This document shows, one piece after another, positions 38,395 to 49,026 of a stretch of 64,000 nt of DNA (positions are counted from its first letter, which is position 1; the number at the start of each line of letters is the position of its first letter). Source of the stretch: Williamsia muralis (GTDB taxonomy: Bacteria; Actinomycetota; Actinomycetes; Mycobacteriales; Mycobacteriaceae); assembly GCF_002735905.1 (NCBI RefSeq), contig NZ_PEBD01000010.1:1240001-1304000 (forward strand), read 5' to 3'. The position numbers and the translations under genes were made by a program. Below the pieces are notes generated by a model that saw only the letters and a list, made by a program, of their open reading frames with translations, was not told the DNA's origin and searched no databases.

Positions 38395-38423
38395 TTGACT
38401 CACTGCATCCGCAGTTCTAGCCT
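38395..38423 (+). promoter_or_regulatory. ilvBNC promoter
   Basis: -35 TTGACT (38395-38400), 17-base spacer, -10 TAGCCT (38418-38423). Transcription should begin near 38430-38432, at the leader-peptide start codon. Confidence 0.75.
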
Positions 38424-38434
38424 GGCTAACTGTG

Positions 38435-38479
38435 ATGCAAAAACAGATTCTCGTACTCGGCCGGCGCGTCATCGCCTGA
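38435..38479 (+). CDS. ilv leader peptide (attenuation)
   Basis: The 14-codon open frame reads MQKQILVLGRRVIA and stops at TGA 38477. Six of fourteen residues are Ile, Leu or Val, as expected for a leader that senses charged branched-chain tRNAs. A GTG codon just before (38432) is an alternative start and would make it leaderless. It is followed by possible alternate pairings (GTACTCG 38453-38459 with CGAGTAC 38494-38500; GGCGCGTC 38463-38470 with GACGCGCC 38513-38520) and then a U-tract terminator. A similar leader is known for Corynebacterium glutamicum ilvBNC. Confidence 0.85.
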   Translation: MQKQILVLGRRVIA

Positions 38480-38520
38480 CCGGGTATCTCCCACGAGTAC
38501 TCACAAAGCATCGACGCGCC

Positions 38521-38554
38521 ACCCTCGCACAGCAACGGCTGTCGGGGGTTTTTT
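38521..38554 (+). terminator. Attenuator terminator before ilvB
   Basis: ACCCTCG-C-ACAGC pairs with GCTGTCGGGGGT around loop AACG (one bulged C, one G-U pair) and is followed by six T residues (38549-38554). It sits 57 bases before the ilvB start and should stop transcription when leader translation is not stalled. Confidence 0.85.
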
Positions 38555-38611
38555 GTTGTCCACCGACGCATACGGCCCAGGGCCGTGGTGTCCGAACAGA
38601 GGGAAGGTGCA

Positions 38612-40633
38612 GTGAGCGCACCAGCAGCACGCACCCAGCCGGGGTCCCACCCCGGTGGTCAGACAACGCAGCAGGCCAAGGGGCCCGTCGCCCCGCGGCG
38701 TACGCCAGGGAATGGTTCGCCGGTAGCCCCGTCCGCAACCGGTCCCCGTCGAACGGTGGCACCCGAGCGGGTCAGTGGTGCCAAGGCAGTAGTGCGCGCC
38801 CTCGAGGAACTCGGCGTCGATGCGGTCTTCGGCATTCCCGGCGGAGCGGTCCTCCCGGTCTACGACCCACTGTTCGACTCCAAGCAGGTCCGCCACGTCC
38901 TGGTCCGCCATGAGCAGGGGGCCGGCCATGCCGCCACCGGTTACGCGCAGGCCACCGGACGCGTCGGGGTGTGCATGGCGACCTCCGGTCCCGGTGCCAC
39001 CAACCTGGTCACGCCCCTGGCCGACGCGCAGATGGACTCGGTGCCCATCGTCGCGATCACCGGGCAGGTCGGGCGCGCGTTGATCGGTACCGACGCCTTC
39101 CAGGAAGCCGACATCTCCGGTATCACCATGCCGATCACGAAGCACAACTTCTTGGTCAACAGTGGTGCGGAGATCGCGAAGGTGATGGCCGAAGCGTTCC
39201 ACATCGCCGAAAGTGGCCGTCCCGGAGCGGTTCTCGTCGACATCCCCAAAGATGTGTTGCAGGCCCAGACCACGTTCTCGTGGCCGCCGCAGCTCGATCT
39301 GCCCGGCTACCGTCCTGTCACCAAGCCTCACGGCAAACAGGTCCGGGAAGCCGCCAGGCTCATCGCGTCGTCGCGTTCACCTGTGCTCTATGTCGGTGGC
39401 GGGGTCATCAAGTCCGACTCCTCCGATGAGCTGCTCGAGCTGGCCGAACTGACCGGTATTCCCGTGGTCACCACCCTCATGGCCCGCGGCGCGTTCCCCG
39501 ACAGCCACAAGCTGCACCTCGGAATGCCCGGAATGCACGGAACGGTTGCCGCGGTCGCGGCCCTTCAGCGCAGCGACCTGCTGATCACCCTCGGCGCACG
39601 CTTCGACGACCGTGTCACCGGCGCGCTCGATTCGTTCGCTCCCGATGCCAAGGTCATCCACGCCGACATCGACCCTGCCGAGATCGGCAAGAACCGGCAC
39701 GCGGACGTGCCGATCGTCGGGGATTGCCGTGCGGTGATCACCGAGCTGACCGAGGCCATCCGTGACGAGCGGGCGACCACCGCGGCTGCGCCGGACCTGA
39801 GCACCTGGTGGAGCTACCTCGACGGAATCCGCCGTACCTACCCGTTGAGCTACGACCGCCCGGCCGACGGCTCGATGTCGCCGGAGTTCGTGATCTCGGC
39901 GATCGGCAAGACCGCCGGCCCGGACGCGATCTACTGCGCGGGTGTCGGACAGCACCAGATGTGGGCCGCCCAGTTCATCTCGTACGAGAAGCCGCGTACG
40001 TGGCTGAACTCGGGCGGACTGGGCACCATGGGCTACGCCGTCCCGGCTGCCATGGGCGCCAAGCTCGGTATGCCCGACACCGAGGTGTGGGCCATCGACG
40101 GCGACGGCTGTTTTCAGATGACCAATCAGGAACTGGCCACCTGCGCCATCGAGGGCATCCCCATCAAGGTCGCCGTCATCAACAACGGCAATCTGGGCAT
40201 GGTCCGACAGTGGCAGACCCTCTTCTACGAAGAGCGGTACTCCAACACCAATCTCTCGACTCACCATTCCGATTCGTCGGTGCGGATCCCGGACTTCCTG
40301 AAGCTCGCCGAAGCACTCGGCTGTGTCGGATTGCGTTGTGAGCGCGAGGAAGACGTCGATGCCGTGCTCGCCGAGGCGCGTGCGATCAACGATCGTCCGG
40401 TGGTCATCGACTTCGTCGTCGGTGCCGACGCCCAGGTGTGGCCCATGGTCGCCGCGGGCACAGGCAACGACGAGATCATGGCGGCCCGTGGAATCCGGCC
40501 GTTGTTCGACGACGACGAGGCCGCATCCACCGAACCCGCCGAGATCCATCGGACGATGGCCGGCGGAGACATCGCCGGCGTCGAATCGGTGCAGACCACC
40601 CGGATCAGTGACGAGAAAGACGAGACGAAATGA
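38612..40633 (+). CDS. ilvB: Acetolactate synthase large subunit
   Basis: The 673-residue ThDP enzyme starts the Val/Leu/Ile pathway. After a disordered N-terminal extension of about 50 residues come the ThDP Glu region [14 protein letters not shown], the FAD-associated middle domain and the ThDP motif [12 protein letters not shown]...[12 protein letters not shown]. The GTG at 38612 has an AGAGGGAAGG site; the in-frame GTG at 38585 lies before it. The stop overlaps ilvN (ATGA). Expression is under the leader-peptide attenuator. Confidence 0.95.
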   Translation: MSAPAARTQPGSHPGGQTTQQAKGPVAPRRTPGNGSPVAPSATGPRRTVAPERVSGAKAVVRALEELGVDAVFGIPGGAVLPVYDPLFDSKQVRHVLVRHEQGAGHAATGYAQATGRVGVCMATSGPGATNLVTPLADAQMDSVPIVAITGQVGRALIGTDAFQEADISGITMPITKHNFLVNSGAEIAKVMAEAFHIAESGRPGAVLVDIPKDVLQAQTTFSWPPQLDLPGYRPVTKPHGKQVREAARLIASSRSPVLYVGGGVIKSDSSDELLELAELTGIPVVTTLMARGAFPDSHKLHLGMPGMHGTVAAVAALQRSDLLITLGARFDDRVTGALDSFAPDAKVIHADIDPAEIGKNRHADVPIVGDCRAVITELTEAIRDERATTAAAPDLSTWWSYLDGIRRTYPLSYDRPADGSMSPEFVISAIGKTAGPDAIYCAGVGQHQMWAAQFISYEKPRTWLNSGGLGTMGYAVPAAMGAKLGMPDTEVWAIDGDGCFQMTNQELATCAIEGIPIKVAVINNGNLGMVRQWQTLFYEERYSNTNLSTHHSDSSVRIPDFLKLAEALGCVGLRCEREEDVDAVLAEARAINDRPVVIDFVVGADAQVWPMVAAGTGNDEIMAARGIRPLFDDDEAASTEPAEIHRTMAGGDIAGVESVQTTRISDEKDETK

Positions 40634-41133
40634 CGACGCATCACACCCTCAGCGTGCTCGTCGAGGACCGTCCAGGTGTCCTGGCCCGTGTCTCGGCTCT
40701 GTTCTCGCGCCGCGGGTTCAACATCGAGTCCCTCGCCGTTGGGGCCACCGAACTCAAAGGTGTCTCGCGGATGACCATCATGGTCGCGGTCGAGGATTTC
40801 CCTCTCGAGCAGGTCACGAAGCAGCTCAACAAGCTGATCAACGTGATCAAGATCGTCGAGCAGGACCCGGACACCTCCGTGGCCCGCGAGCTCATGATGA
40901 TCAAGGTGCGCTCGGATGCGTCGGCGCGCGGAGAGGTGATCGAAGTGGTCAACCTGTTCCGGGCGAAGGTCATCGACGTGTCGCCGGAATCGATCACCGT
41001 CGAGGCGACCGGTACTCCCGACAAGCTCGAGGCACTGCTGAAAATGCTTGATCCGTACGGCATCCGCGAGATCGCCCAGTCGGGCATCGTCGCGCTCGGT
41101 CGAGGTCCGAAGAGCATGTCGGCGGCACGCTGA
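40630..41133 (+). CDS. ilvN: Acetolactate synthase small (regulatory) subunit
   Basis: The 167-residue subunit has an N-terminal ACT domain ([33 protein letters not shown]) that binds valine for feedback control and a C-terminal part (LMMIKVRSD to [15 protein letters not shown]). The ATG overlaps the ilvB TGA. ilvC follows after 127 bases containing a probable second promoter. Confidence 0.96.
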   Translation: MTTHHTLSVLVEDRPGVLARVSALFSRRGFNIESLAVGATELKGVSRMTIMVAVEDFPLEQVTKQLNKLINVIKIVEQDPDTSVARELMMIKVRSDASARGEVIEVVNLFRAKVIDVSPESITVEATGTPDKLEALLKMLDPYGIREIAQSGIVALGRGPKSMSAAR

Positions 41134-41227
41134 GGCGTTCGCGGGCAGGCGCTCGGCTCGTGTCGTGCCGAGTTCGTCACCACACCAGAAGTTCGAGTCG
41201 AATAAAGAACTAGTCCCTGGCCAATGA

Positions 41228-42274
<1,047 letters not shown>

Positions 42275-42291
42275 TACGCAGTAGCTTTCGC

Positions 42292-42328
42292 AACAAGCCC
42301 CGGTCCTTTGGACCGGGGCTTGTTTTGT
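42292..42328 (+). terminator. Intrinsic terminator after ilvC
   Basis: A perfect 15-bp stem (42292-42306 with 42310-42324, loop TTT) ends in TTGTTTTG, a partial U-tract. Confidence 0.9.
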
Positions 42329-42456
42329 CGTGGTGGCGTTTGTTGTTGTGGTCGAGTTTGTTCTTTATCTCACCAGCTGTGTTCTTGGCTCGCTGGCGCT
42401 CGCGTGCAGGCGGCCCTTTCTCGCCTGCGTGGTGGACGGCAAGGGTGCGAAACGGA

Positions 42457-43119
42457 TCAAAAGACTTTGAAGCCCTCGACGCCCCGCTTGGGCATGTCAT
42501 CGAGGAGCGCCTTGATGTTGGTGCCGGTCTCCGGCCCGATGCACCCGACGAAGTAGTAGGCATTGACCATGCCGATGAGCCTGTCGCCGACCACGACGGG
42601 GCTTCCGGAATCGCCTTCGACAACGCAGATCTGGCTGATGTGTTCGGTGCCGTTGGAGAACCAGGTGATGCCACATGTATTGCCGGTGGTGCGGCCTTCT
42701 TTGCAGGCGATGCTGCCGACTGCCGGGGGAGTGGTCTGGACGCCGCGGATGGTGACACCGCCGACCGTGCGGGTGGGGGTCACCTTGGTGTTGTCGAACT
42801 TGATGATGGCGTAATCGAGTTTGTGGTTGGAGAACGCGATGCGACCGAGTAGCCCCCGGTTCTGGAACTGTTCGGAGATGACCCGCTGGCCGCCTTCGCC
42901 GCAGTGTGCCGCCGTCAGCCCGTAGAGGTCGCCGCGGTTGTCGGTACCGATGGTGGTGAGGGTGCACGCGGCGGCGGTGTTGCCCCCGGTGAGGATGAGG
43001 ATTCCCGACCCGCCTCCGAGGGTGACCTTGGCGGGGTCCGCGCTCGCCGTGCCGGCCCCCACCAGCACGAGTGTGGCCATCGCGATCGCAGCGCAGACGG
43101 CCAGCAGTTTCCTGAACAT
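42457..43119 (-). CDS. Secreted chymotrypsin-like serine protease (S1 family)
   Basis: The 220-residue protein has a signal peptide with an ASA-DP cleavage site (about residue 27) and a small S1 protease domain: His72 in LTAAHC, Asp102 in KLDYAIIKF and Ser171 in VEGDSGSPVV. Cysteine pairs (52/73, 139/149 and 165 with a late Cys) suit disulfides outside the cell. It resembles Streptomyces and mycobacterial secreted trypsin-like proteins. The ATG at 43119 has a GGGGAA site; the earlier in-frame ATG at 43149 is rejected. It is convergent with ilvC and divergent from serA. Confidence 0.85.
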   Translation of the reverse strand: MFRKLLAVCAAIAMATLVLVGAGTASADPAKVTLGGGSGILILTGGNTAAACTLTTIGTDNRGDLYGLTAAHCGEGGQRVISEQFQNRGLLGRIAFSNHKLDYAIIKFDNTKVTPTRTVGGVTIRGVQTTPPAVGSIACKEGRTTGNTCGITWFSNGTEHISQICVVEGDSGSPVVVGDRLIGMVNAYYFVGCIGPETGTNIKALLDDMPKRGVEGFKVF

Positions 43120-43331
43120 TTCGATTCCCCAATCGTGTGTGCGGGCCACCTGAGCGCCCCCCGCCCGGATGCAATATAACCGTAACGCAAGTCACAGGGA
43201 GCTAGATTGCCTGCACGCGAATGAAGATTCTTTAATCACGCAGGTCGGATGCTTGCCGCTCTACCCACCCGCGGGAAATCCGCAGGAGAGGGCCTCTAAG
43301 CTGATCGCTGGAGTTGCCAACTGAGTTTGCT

Positions 43332-43348
43332 CCCGGTAGAGCACCGGG
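43332..43348 (+). other. Small hairpin in the serA leader
   Basis: CCCGGT-AGAGC-ACCGGG forms a 6-bp stem 29 bases before the serA GTG. A possible -10 box TAAGCT is at 43297-43302. The rest of the 257-base gap shows nothing else I can support. Confidence 0.35.
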
Positions 43349-43376
43349 CGCGGCCCGACACCAGGAGAAAATCACC

Positions 43377-44972
43377 GTGAGTCCCACCGGCCGCCCAGTC
43401 GTCCTGATCGCCGACAAATTGGCCCAGTCCACCGTTACTGCACTGGGTGAGGATGTCGAGGTGCGCTGGGTCGACGGCCCGGATCGTCCCAAATTGCTCG
43501 AAGCCGTCAAGGACGCCGATGCGATCCTGGTCCGGTCGGCCACTCAGGTTGATGCCGAGGTCCTGGCCGCCGGTCCCAATCTGAAGATCGTCGCCCGCGC
43601 CGGAGTAGGCCTGGACAACGTGGACGTGCCGGCCGCCACCGAACGCGGTGTCATGGTCGTCAATGCGCCGACCTCGAACATCCACACCGCCGCAGAGCAC
43701 GCCGTCAGCCTGCTGCTGTCCGCGGCCCGCCAGATCCCCGCAGCTGATGCGACGCTGCGTCAGCACGAATGGAAGCGGTCGAGCTTCAACGGCGTGGAGA
43801 TCTTCGGCAAGACCGTCGGTGTCGTCGGGCTCGGTCGGATCGGACAGCTGTTCGCGCAGCGCCTCGCGGCCTTCGAGACCAACATCATCGCGTACGACCC
43901 CTACGTGTCCCCGGCTCGCGCCGCGCAGCTCGGCATCGAACTCGTCAGCCTCGATGAACTCCTCGAGCGTGCCGACATGTTCTCGGTGCACCTGCCCAAG
44001 ACGCCGGAAACCCTCGGGTTGATCGGCGCCGAGCAGCTGGCCCGTACCAAGAAGGGCGTCATCGTGGTCAACGCCGCCCGTGGCGGTCTGATCGACGAGC
44101 AGGCTCTCGCCGACGCCATCGCGTCCGGTCAGGTCTTCGCTGCCGGGCTCGACGTGTACGCCACCGAGCCGTGCACCGATTCGCCGCTGTTCGAGCTGCC
44201 GCAGGTCGTCGTCACCCCGCACCTCGGTGCGTCCACCTCGGAGGCCCAGGACCGCGCGGGCACCGACGTCGCCAAGAGTGTTCGGTTGGCCCTGGCCGGC
44301 CACTTCGTTCCCGACGCAGTCAACATCACGGGCGGGTCTGTCGACGACGAGGTCGCGCCGTGGCTCGAGCTCGTCCGCAAGCTGGGTGTCCTGGTGGGTG
44401 CGCTGTCCGGCCAGGTGCCGGCGAATCTCACCGTAGATGTCCGTGGTGAGATCGCGTCCAGGAGCGTCGACGTGCTCGGACTGTCCGCTCTGCGCGGCCT
44501 GTTCTCGGCAGTCATCGAAGAACCTGTCACGTTCGTCAATGCGCCGTCCCTCGCCGCCGAGCGCGGCGTCACCTCGGAGGTCACCACCGCGTCCGAGAGC
44601 CCGAACCACCGAAACCTGGTCGACCTGCGCGCTGTGTTCGGCGACGGCACCGTGCTGAATGTGGCCGGCACCCTCTCGGGTCCGGCCGAGGTCGAGAAGG
44701 TCGTGAACATCAACGGCCGCAACTTCGACCTGCGTGCCGAAGGCCGCAACCTCGTTGTCGCCTATGGCGACAAGCCCGGATCGCTCGGCAAGATCGGCAC
44801 GCTGCTGGGCAACGCCGGTATCGACATCCAGGCTGCCGGCCTCTCCCAGGACGCCGAGGGTGAAGGCGCAACCATCCTGCTCCGTGTCAGCCAGGAAGTT
44901 CCGGCAGCTGTCGTCGAGGCCATCGGCGAGGCCGTCGACGCCACCCTCATCGAGCAGGTGGACCTGTCGTGA
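43377..44972 (+). CDS. serA: D-3-phosphoglycerate dehydrogenase
   Basis: The 531-residue enzyme begins serine synthesis. It is the long (type 1) form: catalytic and NAD domains ([17 protein letters not shown]; Arg in NAARGGLID; Glu in YATEPC; His in PHLGAST), an intervening allosteric substrate-binding domain, and a C-terminal ACT domain ([30 protein letters not shown]) that senses serine. The GTG at 43377 has an AGGAGA site. The stop overlaps the leuB start (GTGA), so serine and leucine synthesis genes are coupled. Confidence 0.96.
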   Translation: MSPTGRPVVLIADKLAQSTVTALGEDVEVRWVDGPDRPKLLEAVKDADAILVRSATQVDAEVLAAGPNLKIVARAGVGLDNVDVPAATERGVMVVNAPTSNIHTAAEHAVSLLLSAARQIPAADATLRQHEWKRSSFNGVEIFGKTVGVVGLGRIGQLFAQRLAAFETNIIAYDPYVSPARAAQLGIELVSLDELLERADMFSVHLPKTPETLGLIGAEQLARTKKGVIVVNAARGGLIDEQALADAIASGQVFAAGLDVYATEPCTDSPLFELPQVVVTPHLGASTSEAQDRAGTDVAKSVRLALAGHFVPDAVNITGGSVDDEVAPWLELVRKLGVLVGALSGQVPANLTVDVRGEIASRSVDVLGLSALRGLFSAVIEEPVTFVNAPSLAAERGVTSEVTTASESPNHRNLVDLRAVFGDGTVLNVAGTLSGPAEVEKVVNINGRNFDLRAEGRNLVVAYGDKPGSLGKIGTLLGNAGIDIQAAGLSQDAEGEGATILLRVSQEVPAAVVEAIGEAVDATLIEQVDLS

Positions 44973-45982
44973 AACTGGCTGTCATCGCGGGAGACGGCAT
45001 CGGACCCGAGGTCGTCGCGCAGGCGCTGGACGTCCTCGATCAGGTGCTCCCGGGAGTCGAGAAGACCGAGTTCGACCTCGGCGCCCAGCGCTACCACCGC
45101 ACGGGCGAACTGCTCACGGACAGCGACCTCGCGGCCATCCGCGAACACGACGCGATCCTTCTCGGCGCGATCGGGGACCCGTCGGTGACGCCGGGCATCC
45201 TGGAGCGCGGGCTGCTGCTGAAGATGCGATTTGCTCTCGATCACCACGTGAACCTGCGCCCCAGCAAGCTGTTCCCGGGCGTGCGGTCGCCGCTGGCCGG
45301 AAATCCTGACATCGACTTCGTGGTGGTACGGGAGGGCACCGAGGGTCCGTACACCGGAAACGGTGGCGCGATCCGCGTGGGCACCCCCGACGAGGTCGCC
45401 ACAGAGGTCAGTGTCAACACTCGCTTCGGCGTCGAACGTGTTGTCCGAGATGCTTTCTCGCGTGCGCAGGCACGCCGCAAGCACCTCACCCTGATCCACA
45501 AGACGAACGTGCTGACCTTCGCCGGGTCGCTGTGGAAGCGCACCGTCGACGAGGTCGCGGCCGAGTTCCCGGACGTGACGGTCGATTACAACCACATCGA
45601 CGCGGCAACCATCTACATGGTCACCAACCCGTCGCGCTACGACGTCATCGTCACCGACAACTTGTTCGGCGACATCATCACCGACATCGCCGCGGCGGTC
45701 AGTGGCGGTATCGGTTTGGCGGCGTCCGGCAACATCGATGCCACCGGAACCAACCCGTCGATGTTCGAGCCGGTTCACGGCAGCGCACCCGACATCGCCG
45801 GGCAGGGCAAGGCCGATCCGACGGCTGCCATCTTGTCGGTGGGACTGCTGCTGCGCCATCTCGGTCATGACGCCGAAGCCGACCGCATCGACCAAGCGGT
45901 CGCTGCCGATCTCGCGGGCCGCGGCGATCAGCCGGTGACCACCGACGAGGTGGGGACCCGGATCAAGGCTGCACTCGGCTGA
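44969..45982 (+). CDS. leuB: 3-isopropylmalate dehydrogenase
   Basis: The 337-residue NAD enzyme oxidises 3-isopropylmalate in leucine synthesis. The signature regions are [36 protein letters not shown], and the metal-binding [26 protein letters not shown], followed by [21 protein letters not shown]. The GTG overlaps the serA stop. A long hairpin follows the gene. Confidence 0.96.
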   Translation: MKLAVIAGDGIGPEVVAQALDVLDQVLPGVEKTEFDLGAQRYHRTGELLTDSDLAAIREHDAILLGAIGDPSVTPGILERGLLLKMRFALDHHVNLRPSKLFPGVRSPLAGNPDIDFVVVREGTEGPYTGNGGAIRVGTPDEVATEVSVNTRFGVERVVRDAFSRAQARRKHLTLIHKTNVLTFAGSLWKRTVDEVAAEFPDVTVDYNHIDAATIYMVTNPSRYDVIVTDNLFGDIITDIAAAVSGGIGLAASGNIDATGTNPSMFEPVHGSAPDIAGQGKADPTAAILSVGLLLRHLGHDAEADRIDQAVAADLAGRGDQPVTTDEVGTRIKAALG

Positions 45983-45998
45983 ATCGGATACCTCCGAA

Positions 45999-46066
45999 AA
46001 TCCGCTCCACCTACTTCTGTTCGCTCCCGTCGCAAGCGGTGCGAACGAAAGTAGGTGGAGCGGATT
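45999..46066. terminator. Long hairpin between convergent leuB and MFS gene
   Basis: AATCCGCTCCACCTACTT (45999-46016) pairs perfectly with 46049-46066, and the stem goes on inward through GTTCGC/GCGAAC after one mismatch and a G-U pair, giving about 26 bp around a 16-base loop. It covers the stop of the MFS gene, so it probably stops transcription from both sides. Confidence 0.75.
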
Positions 46067-47252
46067 CGTTTGGTGGCTTTTCGTCGGCCGGGACCAAGCC
46101 GATCGCGATGGCCGGTGCGGCCGCGGAGATCAAGAAGGCCGCCGGATAGCCGAAGGTGCCGATCGCCATTCCGAACAGGGGAGTGGATCCAGCCATCCAG
46201 AGATACTGGCCGGTGTTCTGGATCGCGAGTCCACGGCCGCTCCACCCGGGGCCCGCGAATTCGGCGATGGCGGTGAAGGCCAACCCGTTGTCCGCGACGG
46301 TGATCACGCTCGCGACAACCATGACGATGGCTGCGGTCGGGCTGTCGAGCCAGTCCGTGAACGCGAGCAAGCCGACCGAGGCGGCCGCGCCAACGGCGAT
46401 CAGCCGAATGGGTTTGGTACGCGACCCCCACGAGTCCGACCACCGCCCGGCGGCGATACGCCCGAATGCGCCGAGTACCTGGCTGATCGTCACCAGTATC
46501 CCGGCGCTGAGGGCTGACCATTCGTGTTGCACGATGAGCCACGCCGGGACGAAGGTCCACAACATCCCCTGCGGGATCGACAGCAGGATGCTGACGCCGT
46601 GTACTCGCGGCAGAAAACTGCTTCCACGATAGGGATTCGGGGACCCGACCGCCGACCCGTCTGCCGTGGTCTCGCGGGGTGGGTCCGCGACGACCACTGC
46701 CACGAATGCGGCCGCCAATGCTGTGACGACCAGTGGAACAGCCAAACCTGCTGTGACGCCGAAGGTTTCAGCCAGCACCGGAATCGTCAACGCGCAGACC
46801 CCGATGCCCAACGGCTGCGCCATCTGCCGGACGCCCATCGCGGTGCCCCGGCGATCGGGAGGGAACCATCCGACGACGATGCGCCCGCCGGCGCCGTTGG
46901 TCGCCGCCGACGTGATTCCCGCGACCAGTAGGCACGCGCCGAGGATCACGGTCGGCGCTTCCAAAGCGTCGGCCAGGCAGGCGGATCCGGTGGCCGCGAT
47001 GGTCAACGTCAGCGACAGCAGCAAAATGCGACGCTCACCGAAGCGGTCCAGCGCAACCCCCCAGGCGATGGTCGCGAGCAGCAGGCCGACCATGGGGACC
47101 GCGGCAAGGGTCGAAACGGCCGTCAGCGACATCCCCTCGGACCGGTGCAGCTCCGGGATCAGGAAAGCCATTCCACTGACCACGCACGTGGTTGCCATTG
47201 CTGCCGTCAGGGAGGCGGCGAGCATCGCCCGACGTCTGATTTCGGTGGGCAC
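46011..47252 (-). CDS. Major facilitator superfamily transporter
   Basis: The 413-residue protein has about twelve hydrophobic helices and the MFS loop motif between helices 2 and 3 (GVALDRFGERRILLLS); a matching half-repeat occurs later (GRIAAGRWSDSWGSRTKP). The closest recalled equivalent by position is Rv2994. Substrate is unknown; NNP or CynX-like drug or anion exporters are possible. The start is a GTG at 47252. The last codons lie inside a long hairpin. Confidence 0.82.
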   Translation of the reverse strand: MPTEIRRRAMLAASLTAAMATTCVVSGMAFLIPELHRSEGMSLTAVSTLAAVPMVGLLLATIAWGVALDRFGERRILLLSLTLTIAATGSACLADALEAPTVILGACLLVAGITSAATNGAGGRIVVGWFPPDRRGTAMGVRQMAQPLGIGVCALTIPVLAETFGVTAGLAVPLVVTALAAAFVAVVVADPPRETTADGSAVGSPNPYRGSSFLPRVHGVSILLSIPQGMLWTFVPAWLIVQHEWSALSAGILVTISQVLGAFGRIAAGRWSDSWGSRTKPIRLIAVGAAASVGLLAFTDWLDSPTAAIVMVVASVITVADNGLAFTAIAEFAGPGWSGRGLAIQNTGQYLWMAGSTPLFGMAIGTFGYPAAFLISAAAPAIAIGLVPADEKPPNESAPPTFVRTACDGSEQK

Positions 47253-47359
47253 CGCACACCTCCACGTATCTCAACATATGAAACTGATGGTCCACATTCT
47301 AAAACATTCAGGGAATGCAACCAACCCGGCTCCCGCCCTGTGAGACGGCGCCGGTGCGA

Positions 47360-47365
47360 TAGTGT
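47360..47365 (+). promoter_or_regulatory. -10 box (TAGTGT), leaderless FAH-family gene
   Basis: TAGTGT ends 7 bases before the ATG at 47373. Confidence 0.55.
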
Positions 47366-47372
47366 GGCGACC

Positions 47373-48149
47373 ATGCGTCTAGGTCGAATTGCGAGCCCCG
47401 ACGGGGTTGCCTTTGTCAGTATCGAGGGTGAGGGCGGTGATGCCACCGCCCGCGAGATCGCCGAGCATCCCTTCGGCACACCCACGTTCACCGGCCGCAG
47501 CTGGCAACTGGCCGACACAAGGCTGTTGGCGCCCATCCTCGCCAGCAAGGTGATCTGCATCGGTAAGAACTACGCCGCCCACGCGGCGGAGATGGAGACG
47601 GACGTGCCGGCGAACCCGGTCATCTTCATCAAGCCGAACACGTCGATCATCGGTCCCCAGGTGCCCATTCTGCGACCCAAGTCGTCGGAGCGGGTCGACT
47701 ACGAGGGGGAGCTGGCCGTTGTCATCGGGCGACCGTGCCGTGATGTGAAGGCCTCTGCCGCCAAAGACGTCATCCTCGGTTACACGGTCGGCAACGATGT
47801 GACAGCTCGCGATCAGCAGAAGGCCGATGGTCAGTGGACCCGCGGTAAGGGGCACGACACGTTCTGTCCTCTCGGCCCATGGATCGAAACCGAGCTCGAC
47901 CCAAGCGATCTCGAGATCCGCACAGAACTCGACGGCGAGGTGAGGCAGCGCAGTCGGACCAGTCTGATGCTCCACGACGTGGGTGAGATCGTGGAGTGGA
48001 TCAGCGCGGTGATGACCCTGCTCCCGGGCGACGTCATCCTGACGGGCACCCCAGAAGGTATCGGCCCCATGAACGCCGGCCAGACGGTGAGCGTGACAGT
48101 CGAGGGAATCGGTACCCTCACCAACCCGATCGCGGATCGGGGCAAGTGA
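47373..48149 (+). CDS. Fumarylacetoacetate hydrolase family protein
   Basis: The 258-residue protein has the FAH C-terminal fold: ICIGKNYAAHAAEM, IFIKPNTSIIGP, DYEGELAVVIGR (metal-binding acids) and GYTVGNDVTARDQQ, then GDVILTGTPEGIGPM. FAH-family members hydrolyse or decarboxylate diketo acids, e.g. acylpyruvate hydrolase or oxaloacetate decarboxylase. The ATG is 7 bases from a -10 box. The hydrolase gene starts 1 base after the stop. Position matches Rv2993c. Confidence 0.9.
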   Translation: MRLGRIASPDGVAFVSIEGEGGDATAREIAEHPFGTPTFTGRSWQLADTRLLAPILASKVICIGKNYAAHAAEMETDVPANPVIFIKPNTSIIGPQVPILRPKSSERVDYEGELAVVIGRPCRDVKASAAKDVILGYTVGNDVTARDQQKADGQWTRGKGHDTFCPLGPWIETELDPSDLEIRTELDGEVRQRSRTSLMLHDVGEIVEWISAVMTLLPGDVILTGTPEGIGPMNAGQTVSVTVEGIGTLTNPIADRGK

Positions 48150-48150
48150 C

Positions 48151-48978
48151 ATGCGCCCACAACCCAAGACCGCTCAGGTCAACGGAATTCAGCTGAGCTA
48201 TGAAGACGCGGGGACCGGTCCGCTGGTCGTGATGGTGATGGGGACGGGTAGCCCCGGCCGGGTGTGGAAAGCGCACCAGCAGCCGGCGTTGGTCAAGGCC
48301 GGCTACCGGGTCATCACATTCGACAATCGTGGGATCTCGCCGTCGAGCGAGTGTCCCGGCGGGTTCACCCTCGCCGACATGGTGGCCGACACCGCTGCGC
48401 TGATCGAGTTCATCGGTGCGGGTCCGGCCGCGGTGGTCGGCACCTCGCTGGGAGCGAAGATCACCCAGGAGTTGGCGCTGGCTCGTCCCGAACTCGTCAA
48501 GTGCGCCGCGATGATCGCCACGTACGGACGCAGTGGGCCTCTCCAAGAGGCGATCTCAGAGGGCGAGCGTGCCCTGTATGACCAGGGCATCACGCTCCCG
48601 CCGCGCTATCACGCCGCGATCACCGCACACCTGAACCTGTCGCGACACACACTCGACGACGACGTCGCGGTCCGGGATTGGCTGGACGTCATCGAGTTCT
48701 CGGGTCAATCCAACACCGCGGGAGTGCGTGCGCAACTGGCGTTGCACGACGGCGAGAGCAACCGGCTGTCGGCTTATGCGGCCATCAACACGCCTTCTCT
48801 CGTGGTCGGCTTCGCCGACGATCGGACGTTGCCACCTCACCTCGCGCGCGAGGTCGCCGACGCGATCGGCAGTGCCGAGTATCGCGTTGTCGAGAAGGCC
48901 GGACACTACGGTTATCTCGAGCAGCCCGACGAGGTGAACTCGCTGCTGATCGGGTTCCTCGACCAGCACGCCCGCTGA
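48151..48978 (+). CDS. Alpha/beta-hydrolase
   Basis: The 275-residue protein has the classic fold: oxyanion-hole region VMVMGTGSPGRVW, strand FDNRGISPSS, nucleophile elbow AVVGTSLGAK (Ser99), and His252 in KAGHYGYLEQP; the acid is probably the Asp in VGFADDRTLPP. Cofactorless esterase, lactonase or haloperoxidase-like activity is possible; the FAH-family neighbour suggests a catabolic ring- or ester-cleaving role. Its ATG lies 1 base after the FAH-gene stop. Confidence 0.85.
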   Translation: MRPQPKTAQVNGIQLSYEDAGTGPLVVMVMGTGSPGRVWKAHQQPALVKAGYRVITFDNRGISPSSECPGGFTLADMVADTAALIEFIGAGPAAVVGTSLGAKITQELALARPELVKCAAMIATYGRSGPLQEAISEGERALYDQGITLPPRYHAAITAHLNLSRHTLDDDVAVRDWLDVIEFSGQSNTAGVRAQLALHDGESNRLSAYAAINTPSLVVGFADDRTLPPHLAREVADAIGSAEYRVVEKAGHYGYLEQPDEVNSLLIGFLDQHAR

Positions 48979-49014
48979 GCCGCGACCGGGCGAGGGCGGG
49001 CCGGCGGTCAGCGA

Positions 49015-49020
49015 TAGCCT
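49015..49020 (+). promoter_or_regulatory. -10 box (TAGCCT), leaderless gltX
   Basis: TAGCCT ends 6 bases before the ATG at 49027. Confidence 0.6.
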
Positions 49021-49026
49021 GGGCAC

